A stretch of 64,000 bases of DNA from Pseudomonas viridiflava. Lineage in GTDB: Bacteria > Pseudomonadota > Gammaproteobacteria > Pseudomonadales > Pseudomonadaceae. Under the pieces are notes generated by a model. That model was given only the letters and a program-made list of their open reading frames with translations, ran no database searches and was not told where the DNA came from. The stretch is taken from positions 62,001 to 126,000 of the forward strand of contig NZ_UPSE01000449.1 of the NCBI RefSeq assembly GCF_900573885.1, read 5' to 3'. Position 1 is the first letter of the stretch. Each line of letters opens with the position of its first letter. A program made the translations under genes and the position numbers. Below, in pieces: positions 40,996-51,785 of the stretch.

Positions 40996-41970
40996 TCAGT
41001 CCAATATGGAGACCGACTTCAAGTATTTCAAGGTGCGCGGTAGATTGTCGCAAGCCAGGCTGTCTAGCCAGTGCAGATTGGCCCATCCGCGCAACCAGGT
41101 GAACTGTCTTTTGGCTAATTGACGGGTGGCGATAATGCCACGCTCGACCATTTGCTCTCGCGAAAGGCTGCCGTCGAGGTAATCCCAGACCTGTCGATAA
41201 CCCACAGCCCGTATAGACGGTAATCCTGTGTGCAGGTCACCTCTATTTCGCAGGTTTTCGACCTCTTCGACAAATCCCTGTTCCATCATGGCCACAAATC
41301 TTTCGGCAATCCGCGCGTGCAGTACGTGGCGCTCCGCGGGCGCGATGGCCAAACTGGCGACAGTATAGGGGAATTGCGAGCCCCCGGCTGTGCCAGAACC
41401 GCCGTTTTGAGCGGCCTGACGCTCTCGATGCGACGTCATGGTCTGCCCGCTGACCAAAAACACTTCCAACGCTCGCGAGAGCCGCTGCGGGTCATTCGGG
41501 TGAATTCGTGCTGCCGACTGCGGGTCGACCGCGGCCAATTCGCGATGCAGCACATCCCAGCCTTCCGTTGCAGCGCGCTGCTCCAACTGCGTTCGCACTG
41601 CCGCATCGGCGGGCGGCATATCGGCCAAACCGTCTTGAAGCGCCTTGTAATACAACATGGTGCCGCCCACCAGCAGCGGAATGCGCCCACGGGAGGTGAT
41701 TTCAGCCATGGCGGCGAGGGCATCGGTGCAAAAGTCTGCTGCTGAATAGGGTTCAGCCGGATCGCGGATATCGATAAGTCGGTGCGGATACTGAGCCAGC
41801 ATCTCTTTGGACGGCTTGGCTGTGCCGATATCCATGCCGCGATACACCAGCGCTGAATCGACGCTGATCAACTCGCAGGGCAAGTGCCTGCTCAATTCAA
41901 TGGCCAGATCAGTCTTGCCGGCGGCGGTCGGCCCCATGAGGAAAATCGCCGGAGGCAGGCGACTGGACAT
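40996..41970 (-). CDS. miaA: tRNA dimethylallyltransferase MiaA
   Basis: A 324-residue IPP transferase: P-loop [11 protein letters not shown] at 13-23, [18 protein letters not shown] substrate region, and [10 protein letters not shown]. Adds the isopentenyl group to A37 of tRNAs reading UNN codons. ATG 41970 with AAGGA upstream; the longer frame to 42057 overlaps mutL. Gap to mutL is 11 bp. Confidence 0.97.
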   Translation of the reverse strand: MSSRLPPAIFLMGPTAAGKTDLAIELSRHLPCELISVDSALVYRGMDIGTAKPSKEMLAQYPHRLIDIRDPAEPYSAADFCTDALAAMAEITSRGRIPLLVGGTMLYYKALQDGLADMPPADAAVRTQLEQRAATEGWDVLHRELAAVDPQSAARIHPNDPQRLSRALEVFLVSGQTMTSHRERQAAQNGGSGTAGGSQFPYTVASLAIAPAERHVLHARIAERFVAMMEQGFVEEVENLRNRGDLHTGLPSIRAVGYRQVWDYLDGSLSREQMVERGIIATRQLAKRQFTWLRGWANLHWLDSLACDNLPRTLKYLKSVSILD

Positions 41971-41981
41971 AAGAAGGTCCT

Positions 41982-43883
41982 TTAGCGGCCGCGCATGAAG
42001 AGTTTGTCGAGGTCGTCCATGCCCAGCTGCGTCCAGGTCGGTCGACCGTGGTTGCACTGGCCGCTGCGCTCGGTGCTTTCCATATCCCGCAGCAAACCAT
42101 TCATTTCCGGAATGGTCAGGCGGCGATTCGCGCGCACTGCGCCGTGGCAGGCCATGGTGCCCAGCAGTTCGTTGAGATGCGCCTGAATACGATCACTGGT
42201 GCCGTATTCCATCAAGTCGGCTACCACGTCATGCACCAGTCGATTGGCCTCAGCCTGCTTCAGCAGTGCAGGAATCTGGCGAATCGCCAGGGTTTCCGGG
42301 CCAAGCCGCTGCAACTCAAAACCCAGACGTTGGAACCACGCGGCATGTTCCTCTGCGCAGTCAGCCTCACGCTGGCTCACGGCAATCGATTCAGGCACCA
42401 GCAACGGCTGGCCGCTCAAGCCTTCGCTGGCCATGGCGATTTTCAAGCGCTCATAGGTGATGCGTTCGTGGGCGGCATGCATGTCGACCAGCACCATTCC
42501 GACAGCGTTCTCGGCGAGGATGTACACGCCTTTAAGCTGCGCCAGGGCATAGCCCAGCGGCGGGATGTCGCCTTGATTTTCCGGCAAGGCAGTTGGTGCA
42601 CCGCCGGTAGCCAGCGGGGCGAAATAGTCGCGATACACGCCCTGGGTTTCTGCCGTGGGAAGACTTTGCGATGGACGTGGCGCCTGATAGCCACCCTGAT
42701 AACCGCTCCCCGGGGCACGCCAGACGTTGTCTGAAGCCGGACGCTCCAGCACATTGGCCGACAGGCTCATCTCGTTTTGCGGACCGAACTCACCCGCCGC
42801 CTGCCCGGTCGGGCGCAGCATGCCGGCCACCGCTGCGGGTGCGGCCAGTTGATCTTCCGGACGAACCTCGCCCAATGCGCGGTGCAAGGTGCCGTATAGA
42901 AAGTCATGCACCATGCGCCCGTCACGAAAACGCACTTCGTGTTTGGTCGGGTGCACGTTGACGTCGACCACCGACGGATCGATTTCCAGGAACAGCACAA
43001 ACGTCGGATGGCGACCATTGAACAGCACGTCGCGATAAGCCTGGCGCACCGCGTGGGCGACCAGCTTGTCGCGGACAGCGCGACCGTTCACATAGAAATA
43101 CTGCAGATCGGCCTGACTGCGGGAAAACGTCGGCAACCCAACCCAGCCCCACATGCGCAAGCCATTGCGCTCGATTTCAATCGGCAGCGCCTGCTCGAGA
43201 AAGGCTGGCCCACACACCGCCGCAACCCGGCGGGCGCGTGCGGCTTCGTCGTGGGCCTCGTGAAAGGCCAGCACACTTTTGCCGTTGTGGCGCAGATGAA
43301 ACGCCACGTCGAAGCGGGCTAATGCCAGACGCTTGACCACTTCTTGAAGATGATCGAATTCGGTTTTCTCAGCCTTGAGGAACTTGCGGCGCGCTGGCGT
43401 GTTGAAGAACAGGTCGCGCACTTCCACCGAGGTGCCGACCGGGTGAGCCGCTGGCTGCACGCGGGGCGCCATGTCGCGGCCTTCGGTTTCCACCTGCCAG
43501 GCTTGCTCGGCATCGGCGGTACGCGAGGTCAGCGTCAACCGCGCGACGGAACTGATGGAAGCCAGCGCCTCGCCGCGAAAACCCATGCTCATGACGCTTT
43601 CAAGGTCTTCCAGCTCTCGAATCTTGCTGGTGGCGTGGCGCGCCAGTGCGAGCGGCAAGTCGTCGGCAGCGATGCCACTGCCGTCGTCGCGCACGCGCAA
43701 CAGCTTGGTGCCGCCCAACTCGGCGTCGACGTCGATGCGCGAAGCGCCGGAGTCGAGGCTGTTTTCCAGCAATTCCTTGATTACCGATGCCGGACGCTCT
43801 ACCACCTCGCCGGCGGCGATCTGGTTCGCCAGCCGTGGGCTGAGCAGTTCGATGCGCGCTTGGGTCAACTCCGTCACCGTCAT
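41982..43883 (-). CDS. mutL: DNA mismatch repair protein MutL
   Basis: A 633-residue GHKL ATPase: motif [12 protein letters not shown], motif II DDGSGI, motif [14 protein letters not shown], and the [13 protein letters not shown] loop. C-terminal dimerisation domain has [14 protein letters not shown] and [12 protein letters not shown]. It lacks an obvious DQHAX2E-type metal endonuclease motif in its canonical form ([12 protein letters not shown] is only a related sequence), and methyl-directed systems lack the nuclease. Overlaps amiB by 4 nt (ATGA). Confidence 0.96.
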   Translation of the reverse strand: MTVTELTQARIELLSPRLANQIAAGEVVERPASVIKELLENSLDSGASRIDVDAELGGTKLLRVRDDGSGIAADDLPLALARHATSKIRELEDLESVMSMGFRGEALASISSVARLTLTSRTADAEQAWQVETEGRDMAPRVQPAAHPVGTSVEVRDLFFNTPARRKFLKAEKTEFDHLQEVVKRLALARFDVAFHLRHNGKSVLAFHEAHDEAARARRVAAVCGPAFLEQALPIEIERNGLRMWGWVGLPTFSRSQADLQYFYVNGRAVRDKLVAHAVRQAYRDVLFNGRHPTFVLFLEIDPSVVDVNVHPTKHEVRFRDGRMVHDFLYGTLHRALGEVRPEDQLAAPAAVAGMLRPTGQAAGEFGPQNEMSLSANVLERPASDNVWRAPGSGYQGGYQAPRPSQSLPTAETQGVYRDYFAPLATGGAPTALPENQGDIPPLGYALAQLKGVYILAENAVGMVLVDMHAAHERITYERLKIAMASEGLSGQPLLVPESIAVSQREADCAEEHAAWFQRLGFELQRLGPETLAIRQIPALLKQAEANRLVHDVVADLMEYGTSDRIQAHLNELLGTMACHGAVRANRRLTIPEMNGLLRDMESTERSGQCNHGRPTWTQLGMDDLDKLFMRGR

Positions 43884-45319
43884 GGCTGCGCCGCCAGGGC
43901 AGTCGGTGGAATTTGCAGATGCTGGCCGACCTTCAACGCATCGGTCTTGAGGTTATTGGCCGAGCGAATGGCCGCCTGGGTGACTTGATAACGCTGGGCA
44001 ATCATCGCCAGGCTTTCACCGGGCGCCACCAAATGGTCGCGAGGGCCCGGGGCGATTTTGCCCGAGTCACGCATCCACGCGATGTATGTGCCCGGCGGCG
44101 GATTTTGCTGGAAGAACTGGCGCACGCCGCTGGAGATTGAACGTGCCAACGACTGCTGGTGGCTGCCGGTTGCCAGTTTGGCCGATTCATTCGGGTTCGA
44201 GATAAAGCCGGTTTCCACCAGAATCGACGGAATATCCGGCGACTTCAGCACCATAAACCCGGCCTGTTCCACGCGGCGCTTGTGCAGCGAGGTCACGCTG
44301 CCGAGGTTGGTGAGTACTTTCTGGCCAACGTTAAGGCTGGAGGACAGCGACGCCGTCATCGACAGGTCGAGCAACACGCCCGCCAGCATCGGGTCTTTGT
44401 CATCGAGGCTGACGTTGCCGGCACCGCCGATCAAGTCGGAGCGGTTTTCACTGTCGGCCAGCCAACGCGCGGTTTCCGACGTGGCGCCGCGATCAGACAG
44501 GGCGAACACCGAAGCGCCAAACGCGGACTTGCTCGGCGCCGCGTCAGCGTGAATGGAGACAAACAGGTCGGCGCCCTTCTTGCGGGCAATCTCGGTGCGT
44601 TTACGCAGCGGAATAAAGTAGTCGCCGGTGCGCACCAGCTCGGCACGGTAGCCTTTGGTGCCGTTGATCTGGCGTTGCAGTTCGCGGGCAATGCCCAGCA
44701 CCACATCTTTTTCACGCGCGCCGCGCGGGCCGAGGGCGCCGGGGTCTTCGCCGCCGTGGCCGGCGTCGATGGCGATAACGATGTCGCGCTTGCCGCTCGG
44801 ATCTGGCGGCGTCAGCTTGGGCAGCGGCTGGGTCGGCGTTACCGGCACTTGCGGTGCTGCAGCGGTGGTAGTCGACGGCAGGCTGGGCGAACTGTCGGCG
44901 CCCTGGTCAAACAGGTCGACCACCAGACGATCGCCGTACTGCTGGTTCGGCGCCAGGCTAAAGCTCTTGGGCGTCACGGCGGAGGACAAGTCGATGACGA
45001 TGCGCAAGTCGGTGGGCGAGCGCTGCGCCGAGCGCACGCTGGTGATCGGCGTATTGGCGATCGACAGCTGTTCGAGTTTCGTTGCCAGCGTCGCGCCATT
45101 TACGTCGATGACGATGCGGTTGGGTGAAGTCAGGGTGAATACGCTGTGGGTAACCGGGCCCGACAGGTCGAACACCAGGCGGGTGTTATCCGGCGCGCGC
45201 CACAGCCGTACGCTTTTAATGTCGGCCGCAGCCACAAACTCGGCAGCCAATACAAGCAGCACAGCAACCCCGGTAACCAGCGCGCGCATGCGCATACCCA
45301 ACCCCACTCTCTTATTCAT
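43880..45319 (-). CDS. amiB: N-acetylmuramoyl-L-alanine amidase (AmiB/AmiC type)
   Basis: A 479-residue periplasmic amidase. Signal peptide, AMIN domain (about 35-135), a proline-rich linker, Amidase_3 zinc domain with [24 protein letters not shown] and ETGFISN ligands or catalytic residues, and a C-terminal LysM ([20 protein letters not shown]). Cleaves septal peptidoglycan during daughter-cell separation. ATG 45319 overlaps the end of tsaE by 8 nt; a second ATG nine codons in is possible. Confidence 0.95.
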   Translation of the reverse strand: MNKRVGLGMRMRALVTGVAVLLVLAAEFVAAADIKSVRLWRAPDNTRLVFDLSGPVTHSVFTLTSPNRIVIDVNGATLATKLEQLSIANTPITSVRSAQRSPTDLRIVIDLSSAVTPKSFSLAPNQQYGDRLVVDLFDQGADSSPSLPSTTTAAAPQVPVTPTQPLPKLTPPDPSGKRDIVIAIDAGHGGEDPGALGPRGAREKDVVLGIARELQRQINGTKGYRAELVRTGDYFIPLRKRTEIARKKGADLFVSIHADAAPSKSAFGASVFALSDRGATSETARWLADSENRSDLIGGAGNVSLDDKDPMLAGVLLDLSMTASLSSSLNVGQKVLTNLGSVTSLHKRRVEQAGFMVLKSPDIPSILVETGFISNPNESAKLATGSHQQSLARSISSGVRQFFQQNPPPGTYIAWMRDSGKIAPGPRDHLVAPGESLAMIAQRYQVTQAAIRSANNLKTDALKVGQHLQIPPTALAAQP

Positions 45320-45794
45320 GCTTTTCGTATTTGGCCAAGGCGGCGCACCAGGCCTCGCCCAATCCGTTGTGCGGCGTAAAACGCAGCAGGCGCCCGCTCT
45401 TGTGGGGGCTAATGGTAATGTCCATGTCCGCCTTTGGCAAAACGCCGACGCCGCGTTGCGGCCATTCGATCAAACACAGAGCATCGCCTTCGAAGTAATC
45501 GCGAATGCCTAGAAACTCCAGCTCTTCGGGGTCCACCAGGCGATAGAGGTCAAAGTGGTACGCGCGCACCTCGCCCAGCTCGTAGGGCTCAACCAGGGTG
45601 AACGTCGGACTTTTTACCGCGCCGGTATGACCCAGCCCGCGAATAATGCCGCGCGACAGCGTGGTTTTGCCCGCTCCCAGATCACCGTGCAAATAGATGA
45701 TGCCGCGCCCGCCTGTGACTTCAGCGATTCGCGCACCCAGCTCCAGCATCGACGCTTCGTCTGCTTTATAGATATCCACACTCAATTCAGACAT
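45312..45794 (-). CDS. tsaE: tRNA threonylcarbamoyladenosine biosynthesis ATPase TsaE
   Basis: A 160-residue P-loop ATPase (HGDLGAGKTTLSRG Walker A; SPTFTLVEPYE; HFDLYRL). Works with TsaB/TsaC/TsaD to make t6A37 on ANN-decoding tRNAs. It overlaps nnrD by 13 nt and amiB by 8 nt, a tightly packed operon. Confidence 0.96.
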   Translation of the reverse strand: MSELSVDIYKADEASMLELGARIAEVTGGRGIIYLHGDLGAGKTTLSRGIIRGLGHTGAVKSPTFTLVEPYELGEVRAYHFDLYRLVDPEELEFLGIRDYFEGDALCLIEWPQRGVGVLPKADMDITISPHKSGRLLRFTPHNGLGEAWCAALAKYEKHE

Positions 45795-47281
45795 GGCGAC
45801 TGTTCCTGCAAAAGCTGCCGAATGACGGCGATTAAATCACTGGCGGCCAGGCCTCGGCCTCTCTCGCCCAATTGCTCACCCGCGCGAGCATGCAGCCAAA
45901 CGGCCAGACACGCAGCGTCGAACGCCGGCATGCCCTGAGCCAGCAGCGCGCCAACCACACCGGCCAGCACATCTCCCAGGCCCGACCCAGCCATGGCCGG
46001 ATGACCGTGATCGCACAGACACAGGCGACCGTCCGGCGCAGCGACCAGACTGCCTGCGCCTTTGAGTACCGCTACGGTCGCAAAGTTTTTTGCCAAGGCG
46101 CGCGCCGCCGCCGGCCGGTCCGCTTGCACTTGGGCAGTGGAAAGGCCAAGCAGGCGCGCCGCTTCGCCCGGGTGAGGCGTGATCACGCTATTAGCGCAGA
46201 GCACTGCCGGTTTTTCCGCCAACAGGTTCAGCGCATCGGCGTCCCACACTTGCGGCAAATCAGCATGCCGGGCGACGGAGAACAAACTCCGCCCCCAGGC
46301 GCCCTGCCCCAAGCCGGGCCCCACTACCAGCACCTTGGCGCGCTGGCTGAGCGCCGTTAACTGATTGGCCGAGCTGATGCCCGCGCACATGATTTCCGGA
46401 CGACGAGTCAGCGCCGCCGAAACGTGTTCCGGCCGCGTTGCCAGGGAAACCAGGCCAGCGCCGCAGCGCAACGTGCTTTCGGCGGTGAGCAAGGCCGCGC
46501 CGCCAAAGCCGCGATCACCGCCGACCACCAGCACATGGCCGAACTGACCTTTATGGGCGGTCGCCGAGCGGGGCGCTAAACGCGGAAGGTTTGCAGCGGT
46601 CAGCCGCCGGGCCACAACACCGGTTTCAGCCACCAGATGCGCTGCAGCGTGCAGGTCATCGAACACCAGCTCACCCACCAAAGCCGGCGCTTCGCCGGTG
46701 AACAGCCCGACTTTCAGGGCGATAAAGGTGACGGTGAGGTCGGCGCGCACGGCAGCGCCCAGGGCAACGCCGGTGTTGGCACATAACCCCGACGGCAGGT
46801 CCAGCGCCAGCACCGGCAGGCCACTGGCATTAATCGCGGCGATTACTTTGGAGTAGGGAGCGCGAACCTCACCGGAAAGGCCGGTGCCCAGCAACCCATC
46901 GACCAGCACGCCGGACAAAGGCGCATCGGCGTACCAGCTTTGCGCCGCCAGGCCGGCCTGCTGCGCCGCAGCGTATGCAGCGGCTGCATCGCCGGCCAGC
47001 CGCGCCGTATCGCCGACGGCATAGAGATGAACCTGCCACCCCGCACGCTGGGCGAGGGCCGCAACCAGATACGCGTCGCCCGCATTGTTGCCGTGCCCTG
47101 CCAACACAGTCACTTCAGTCGCCTGCGGCCAACGCTGGCGCAACGCGCGCCAGGCGGCATGAGCGGCGCGCTCCATCAATTCGAAGCCAGGCGTGCCCGC
47201 TGCAATAAGGCGGGCGTCGAGATCACGTACCTGGGCGGCACTGTGCAAAGCGGCGGGGAGGGTGTCGTTGATAGGCGGCAT
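45782..47281 (-). CDS. nnrD: Bifunctional NAD(P)HX epimerase / ADP-dependent NAD(P)HX dehydratase
   Basis: A 499-residue fusion: YjeF_N epimerase domain (about 10-215, GHGNNAGDAYLVAALA) and a ribokinase-like dehydratase domain (about 225-490, ITPHPGEAARLL and AGSGLGDVLAG). Repairs hydrated NADH/NADPH. ATG 47281; divergent from queG. Confidence 0.95.
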   Translation of the reverse strand: MPPINDTLPAALHSAAQVRDLDARLIAAGTPGFELMERAAHAAWRALRQRWPQATEVTVLAGHGNNAGDAYLVAALAQRAGWQVHLYAVGDTARLAGDAAAAYAAAQQAGLAAQSWYADAPLSGVLVDGLLGTGLSGEVRAPYSKVIAAINASGLPVLALDLPSGLCANTGVALGAAVRADLTVTFIALKVGLFTGEAPALVGELVFDDLHAAAHLVAETGVVARRLTAANLPRLAPRSATAHKGQFGHVLVVGGDRGFGGAALLTAESTLRCGAGLVSLATRPEHVSAALTRRPEIMCAGISSANQLTALSQRAKVLVVGPGLGQGAWGRSLFSVARHADLPQVWDADALNLLAEKPAVLCANSVITPHPGEAARLLGLSTAQVQADRPAAARALAKNFATVAVLKGAGSLVAAPDGRLCLCDHGHPAMAGSGLGDVLAGVVGALLAQGMPAFDAACLAVWLHARAGEQLGERGRGLAASDLIAVIRQLLQEQSPCLN

Positions 47282-47343
47282 GCGTCAGTCAGCTCGGATG
47301 TCTGGCAGAATTATACGCACCTCTGTCCCAGTTGCCTGCGCCC

Positions 47344-48405
47344 ATGTCCAACCCCGCCCTTGATCTCGCCCACCTCGCCCAGTCGATCAAAGACTGGGGC
47401 CGCGAGCTTGGCTTTCAGCAAGTCGGCATCGCCGGGCTGGACCTGGGCGAGCATGAAGCGCACTTGGAGCGCTGGCTGGCGGCGGGCTATCACGGCGAGA
47501 TGGATTACATGGGCGCCCACGGCAGCAAGCGTTCGCACCCCGACGAGTTGGTGCCCGGCACGTTGCGCGTGGTCTCGCTACGGATGGATTACCTGCCCGG
47601 CGATACGCTGATGGCGCAACGCCTCGGCCAGCCGGAAACCGCCTATGTGTCGCGCTATGCATTGGGTCGCGACTACCACAAGCTGATTCGTAAACGTCTG
47701 CAACAATTGGCCGAGCGCATTCAGCAGGCCATCGGCCCGTTCGGCTATCGGGCGTTTGTCGACAGCGCGCCGGTGCTGGAAAAAGCCATCGCCGAACAGG
47801 CCGGGCTTGGCTGGATCGGCAAGAACACGCTGGTGCTGAACCGGAAGGCCGGCAGCTATTTTTTCCTCGGCGAGCTGTTTGTCGACCTGCCGCTGCCGGT
47901 CGATGAGCCGCATGGCAGTGAGCATTGCGGCCGCTGCACTGCCTGCCTGGACATCTGCCCGACCAATGCCTTCGTCGGCCCGTATGTGCTCGACGCGCGG
48001 CGCTGTATTTCCTACCTGACAATCGAATTGAAAGGTCCGATTCCGGTCGATCTTCGGCCCCTGATCGGCAACCGGGTGTTTGGCTGCGATGACTGCCAGA
48101 TTGTCTGCCCCTGGAACCGTTTCGCCAAACCCACCGAACAGAGCGACTTCGCCCCGCGGCATAGCCTGGACAATGCGCAACTGGCCGAGCTGTTTCGCTG
48201 GAGCGAGGAGGAGTTTCTGAGCCGTACCGAAGGCTCGCCTTTGCGCCGGGCCGGCTACGAGCGCTGGTTGCGCAATTTGGCGGTGGGGCTGGGCAATGCG
48301 CCGTCGAGCATTCCCGTTATCGAAGCGCTGGAACTGCGCCGGGATGATGATTCGGAGATGGTGCGTGAGCACGTGCAGTGGGCATTGGCGCGGCATGGGC
48401 GGTAG
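47344..48405 (+). CDS. queG: Epoxyqueuosine reductase QueG
   Basis: A 353-residue cobalamin iron-sulfur enzyme, last step of queuosine synthesis on tRNA. Two ferredoxin-type clusters: CGRCTACLDICP and CDDCQIVCPWN with the cysteine of RRCISYL. Conserved YALGRDYH region and C-terminal HEAT-like segment. The ATG at 47344 follows an in-frame TTG at 47332; no strong ribosome site is seen. Confidence 0.95.
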   Translation: MSNPALDLAHLAQSIKDWGRELGFQQVGIAGLDLGEHEAHLERWLAAGYHGEMDYMGAHGSKRSHPDELVPGTLRVVSLRMDYLPGDTLMAQRLGQPETAYVSRYALGRDYHKLIRKRLQQLAERIQQAIGPFGYRAFVDSAPVLEKAIAEQAGLGWIGKNTLVLNRKAGSYFFLGELFVDLPLPVDEPHGSEHCGRCTACLDICPTNAFVGPYVLDARRCISYLTIELKGPIPVDLRPLIGNRVFGCDDCQIVCPWNRFAKPTEQSDFAPRHSLDNAQLAELFRWSEEEFLSRTEGSPLRRAGYERWLRNLAVGLGNAPSSIPVIEALELRRDDDSEMVREHVQWALARHGR

Positions 48406-48415
48406 CGGCAAACCT

Positions 48416-48485
48416 GTTGGGCTTCGCTTCGCTCAACCCAACCTACGGGCTGGTGTAGGTTGGGTTGAGCAAAGCGAAGCCCAAC
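48416..48485. repeat. Inverted pair of the GTTGGGCTTCGC repeat
   Basis: Arms 48416-48446 and 48455-48485, one mismatch, 8-nt loop. Same family as 642-723. Located 10 bp past the queG stop codon. Confidence 0.85.
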
Positions 48486-48500
48486 GCCCACGCGCCAACT

Positions 48501-48686
48501 CCAATCAAAACGTCTTAATAAAATGCTCGCGGTAGTAGTTCAGTTCGGCACGTAACCGGTCCTGCCCGGAGTAACAGCCCACCACCGTCGCCCTCGCGAA
48601 AGCGGGGACCCAGAATGCCGGAACGGACGATGAACGCCTGAACGACTCTGGATTCCCGCCTACGCGGGAATGACGGTGTAAGCCCA
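48501..48686. repeat. Tandem unit 1: orn 3'-end copy plus palindrome pair
   Basis: An ungapped match to 48754-48939 at a fixed offset of 253 bp, with about seven differences in 186 bp. The first 46 bases copy the last codons and stop of orn (minus strand, [10 protein letters not shown] then stop). The rest holds an inverted pair of GGGGACCC/GGGAAT-type hairpins. Confidence 0.9.
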
Positions 48687-48753
48687 CAGCGCTCAGGTTG
48701 GGCCGGTCCACGTCGGCGAGCCAAAGGAGAAGCCCAACGCCTACGAACACGTT

Positions 48754-48939
48754 CCAATCAAAACTTCTTAATAAAATGCTCGCGGTAGTAGTTCAGTTCG
48801 GCAGGTGACCGGTCCTGCCCGCAGTAACAGCCCACCACCGTCGTCCTCGCGAAAGCGGGGACCCAGAATGCCGGAACGGACGATGAACGCCTGAACGACT
48901 CTGGATTCCCGCCTACGCGGGAATGACGGAGTAAGGCCA
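48754..48939. repeat. Tandem unit 2: orn 3'-end copy plus palindrome pair
   Basis: Second copy. Positions 48757-48802 match the real orn end (48945-48990) with a single mismatch, then diverge. On the minus strand it would read [11 protein letters not shown] and stop, but the open frame upstream of it is repeat sequence and not a gene. Confidence 0.9.
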
Positions 48940-48945
48940 AGTGCA

Positions 48946-49491
48946 TCAAAACTTCTTAATAAAATGCTCGCGGTAGTACTTCAGTTCGGCGATCGAGTCG
49001 TAGATGTCGTCCAGCGCCAGGTGGCTGCCCTTTTTGCTGAAGCCATCACGAATCTGCGGGGCCCAGCGAACCACCAGTTCTTTCAAGGTGGACACGTCCA
49101 GGTAGCGATAGTGGAAGTAGGCTTCCAGGTTCGGCATATAGCGGTACAGGAAGCGGCGGTCCTGACCGATGCTGTTGCCGCAGATGGGCGATTTGCCTTT
49201 CGGTACCCACTGTTCCAGAAATGCGATGGTCTGGGCTTCGGCTTCCTGGGCGCTGATCTTGCTGTCGCGCACGCGTTGGGTCAGGCCGCTTTCACCATGG
49301 GTGCGAGTGCACCATTCGTCCATGGCAGCCAGGGTTTCGTCACTCTGGTGCACGGCAATCACCGGGCCCTCGGCCAGGACGTTGAGGTTGCTGTCAGTAA
49401 CAATGGTCGCCATTTCGATGATGACGTCGGTTTCGGGATCCAAACCGGTCATTTCCAGGTCAATCCAAATCAGATTCTGCGGGTTTTGCAT
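48946..49491 (-). CDS. orn: Oligoribonuclease
   Basis: A 181-residue DEDDh exonuclease: [15 protein letters not shown] (first DE), the central [11 protein letters not shown] (D), and the [11 protein letters not shown] end (H...D). Degrades 2-5 nt RNAs and pGpG, so in Pseudomonas it completes c-di-GMP turnover. ATG 49491 gives the usual start [16 protein letters not shown]; the frame open to 49533 is not used. Its 3' end is duplicated twice downstream. Confidence 0.97.
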   Translation of the reverse strand: MQNPQNLIWIDLEMTGLDPETDVIIEMATIVTDSNLNVLAEGPVIAVHQSDETLAAMDEWCTRTHGESGLTQRVRDSKISAQEAEAQTIAFLEQWVPKGKSPICGNSIGQDRRFLYRYMPNLEAYFHYRYLDVSTLKELVVRWAPQIRDGFSKKGSHLALDDIYDSIAELKYYREHFIKKF

Positions 49492-49644
49492 GGTGAGGCT
49501 CCTCTGCGTAGCTGCGCAGTTTAGCTCAGCCATGGCGCGCGGCGGCGATCTCGGGGCGGCGTGCTAAACTCGCCGGCCATTCGCATCGTTGCAGGCCGCG
49601 CAGCTCGCGCGCGCCAATTTGTTGCTTATCTAACCGGAAGTCCC

Positions 49645-50676
49645 ATGGCCAAACGCCAGCTCAACCGTCGCCAGAATTGGCGCATCGAGAAGATCCAAGG
49701 CGAGCGCGCTGCCCGCGCCGCCAAGCGAGAATCGCAATCGCTGGAAGCGCTGGAAGGCGGCGACCTGGGCCCCGAACAGGTCGGCCTGGTCATCGCCCAC
49801 TTCGGCGTGCAAGTTGAAGTAGAAGCCCGTGACGGCGAATTGGCCGGGCAGGTTTTCCGCTGCCACCTACGGGCCAATCTGCCAACGCTGGTAACTGGTG
49901 ACCAGGTGGTATGGCGCGCCGGCAACCAGGGCATCGGCGTGATCGTGGCGCAATTGCCGCGTCATACCGAGCTGTGCCGTCCTGATACGCGCGGCCAGTT
50001 GAAGCCGGTTGCCGCCAACGTCGACCTGATCGTCATTGTCTTCGCCCCGCTGCCCGAGCCCCACGCCAACCTGATCGACCGTTATCTGGTGGCCGCCGAG
50101 CACGCCGGCATCCGCCCGCTGTTGCTGCTTAACAAGGCCGACCTGATCGACGACAAAAATGCCGTGGCGCTTAATTCGCTGCTCGGCGTGTATCGACAGT
50201 TGGGCTACCCGCTGCTGGAAGTGTCGGCGCATCACGGCAACGGCATGCAGTTGCTGCAGGCCGAGCTCGATGGGCATGTGAGTGTGTTCGTGGGGCAATC
50301 AGGCGTGGGCAAGTCGTCGCTGGTCAACAGTTTGCTGCCGGAAGTCGACACCCGTGTCGGCCCGCTCTCCGAGCTGACCGGCAAAGGCACGCACACCACC
50401 ACCACCGCACGGTTGTTTCACTTCCCCAACGGGGGTGAGCTGATCGACTCGCCGGGTATTCGCGAATTCGGCTTGGTGCACGTCAGTCGTGACGACGTTG
50501 AAGCCGGCTTCATCGAGTTTCACGATCTGCTCGGCCGCTGCCGTTTCCGCGACTGCAAGCACGACCGCGAGCCCGGTTGCGCGCTGCTCAAAGCACTGGA
50601 AGACGGTCGCATTCAGCCGCAGCGAATGGCCAGTTATCGACACATTATCTCGACGCTTCCCGAGTCGGATTACTGA
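49645..50676 (+). CDS. rsgA: Ribosome small-subunit-dependent GTPase RsgA
   Basis: A 343-residue circularly permuted GTPase: G4 LNKADL precedes G1 [10 protein letters not shown], then G3 [10 protein letters not shown]-fold N-terminal; C-terminal zinc finger with [14 protein letters not shown]. Assists late 30S assembly. ATG 49645 has GGAAG upstream. The stop codon lies within the terminator stem. Confidence 0.96.
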   Translation: MAKRQLNRRQNWRIEKIQGERAARAAKRESQSLEALEGGDLGPEQVGLVIAHFGVQVEVEARDGELAGQVFRCHLRANLPTLVTGDQVVWRAGNQGIGVIVAQLPRHTELCRPDTRGQLKPVAANVDLIVIVFAPLPEPHANLIDRYLVAAEHAGIRPLLLLNKADLIDDKNAVALNSLLGVYRQLGYPLLEVSAHHGNGMQLLQAELDGHVSVFVGQSGVGKSSLVNSLLPEVDTRVGPLSELTGKGTHTTTTARLFHFPNGGELIDSPGIREFGLVHVSRDDVEAGFIEFHDLLGRCRFRDCKHDREPGCALLKALEDGRIQPQRMASYRHIISTLPESDY

Positions 50677-50715
50677 AACGAAAAGGCCGCGTCAAACGCG
50701 GCCTTTTCGTTTCAG
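50673..50715. terminator. Bidirectional terminator between rsgA and motB
   Basis: Perfect 19-bp stem (50673-50691 with 50697-50715), 5-nt loop TCAAA, AAAAGG/CCTTTT giving a T-run on both strands. It overlaps the rsgA TGA (50674-50676) and lies 9 bp before the motB end, serving both convergent genes. Confidence 0.93.
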
Positions 50716-50723
50716 CTTGAAGA

Positions 50724-51782
50724 TCAGTTCTCTCGCGCCTGATCCAGGCGCAACGCACCGTTATCAAACACGTTGAGCTTTTCGCGAAGCTCTTCCGGCG
50801 TGGTTTGCGCACCGGGCGCAGCACCGGTCGGCGCGGGAGCAGCGCCAGGAGCCGCCGGCGTGCCGGGAGCGGCCGGTTGGCCTTCTGCAGGCGGCGTCGC
50901 CTCTTCGGGGCTCTGTCCACCCTCGATTTCGCGCTGGGCTTTTTTGTTCAGCACGATGATGTCGATGCGCCGGTTCACCGGATTCATCGGGTCTTCACGA
51001 TCAAACAGTGCCGAGGATGCATAACCGACCACGCGGGCGATTTGCTCTTCCGGGTAACTGCCCGCCACCAAGGTGCGCCGCGCCGCGTTGGCGCGCTCTG
51101 CCGAGAGCTCCCAGTTGCCGTAGTCGCCCCGGCCTACAAACGGTTTGGCGTCGGTATGGCCGCTGATGCTGATTTTGTTCGGCACCGCTTTGATGGTGTC
51201 GGACATGGCGATCAGGATGTCTTCGAAATACGACTGCAAACGCGCACTGCCGCTGTCGAACATCGGCCGGTTGGCGGCGTCCATGATCTGAATGCGCAAG
51301 CCGTCCTGGGTGATTTCGAACAAGATCTGATCCTTGAAGCGTTGCAGCTGAGGATTCTCGTTGACCTTGTTTTGCAGCTCTTGCAGCAGCAATTCGAGAC
51401 GCTCTTTCTCGAGCTTCTCGGCAATGTTTTCCGCTTCCGATTCGCTCGGGGTGATATCGGCTTCCACGTCGGATGCGGTGTCCGTCGCCGCCTTGGCGTC
51501 TTTCACATCGGGGTTCAGGGTTTTGTCCGGCGCCGGCGTCGGTGTGCCGCCCAGGTCGATGACATAGGGGCTGGCGCTTTCGCTGAACCCGACGGGGTCC
51601 TGGAAATAACCGGAGATGGCTTTCTTCTGCTCAGGCGTGGCAGACGACATCAGCCACAGCACCAGGAAGAACGCCATCATGGCGACGGCGAAGTCGGCAA
51701 AGGCAATTTTCCAGGCGCCGCCGTGGTGCCCCGCGGCAATCTTCTTGACGCGTTTAACAATGATGGGTTGGTTGTTATCCAT
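50724..51782 (-). CDS. motB: Flagellar stator protein MotB
   Basis: A 352-residue protein. Short N-terminus, one membrane helix (about 27-47) with the proton-binding Asp of FADFAVAMMAFF, acidic linker, and a C-terminal OmpA-like peptidoglycan-binding domain (SISGHTDAKPF and NRRIDIIVL). The end is Pro/Ala-rich. Pairs with MotA, 3 bp upstream. Confidence 0.96.
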   Translation of the reverse strand: MDNNQPIIVKRVKKIAAGHHGGAWKIAFADFAVAMMAFFLVLWLMSSATPEQKKAISGYFQDPVGFSESASPYVIDLGGTPTPAPDKTLNPDVKDAKAATDTASDVEADITPSESEAENIAEKLEKERLELLLQELQNKVNENPQLQRFKDQILFEITQDGLRIQIMDAANRPMFDSGSARLQSYFEDILIAMSDTIKAVPNKISISGHTDAKPFVGRGDYGNWELSAERANAARRTLVAGSYPEEQIARVVGYASSALFDREDPMNPVNRRIDIIVLNKKAQREIEGGQSPEEATPPAEGQPAAPGTPAAPGAAPAPTGAAPGAQTTPEELREKLNVFDNGALRLDQAREN

Positions 51783-51785
51783 CTA

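Larger units (their letters stand above)
48406..48945. other. Intergenic region between queG and orn, made of repeats
   Basis: About 540 bp with no gene. It contains a GTTGGGCTTCGC inverted pair (48416-48485), two tandem 186-bp units carrying a copy of the orn 3' end plus a palindrome pair (48501-48686 and 48754-48939), and a degenerate repeat between them (48697-48738). Confidence 0.9.

Noticed and set aside
48505..48949. Two short open frames ending like oligoribonuclease
   Set aside because: They are the duplicated orn tail reading out of repeat sequence; no start with a ribosome site and no intact domain.
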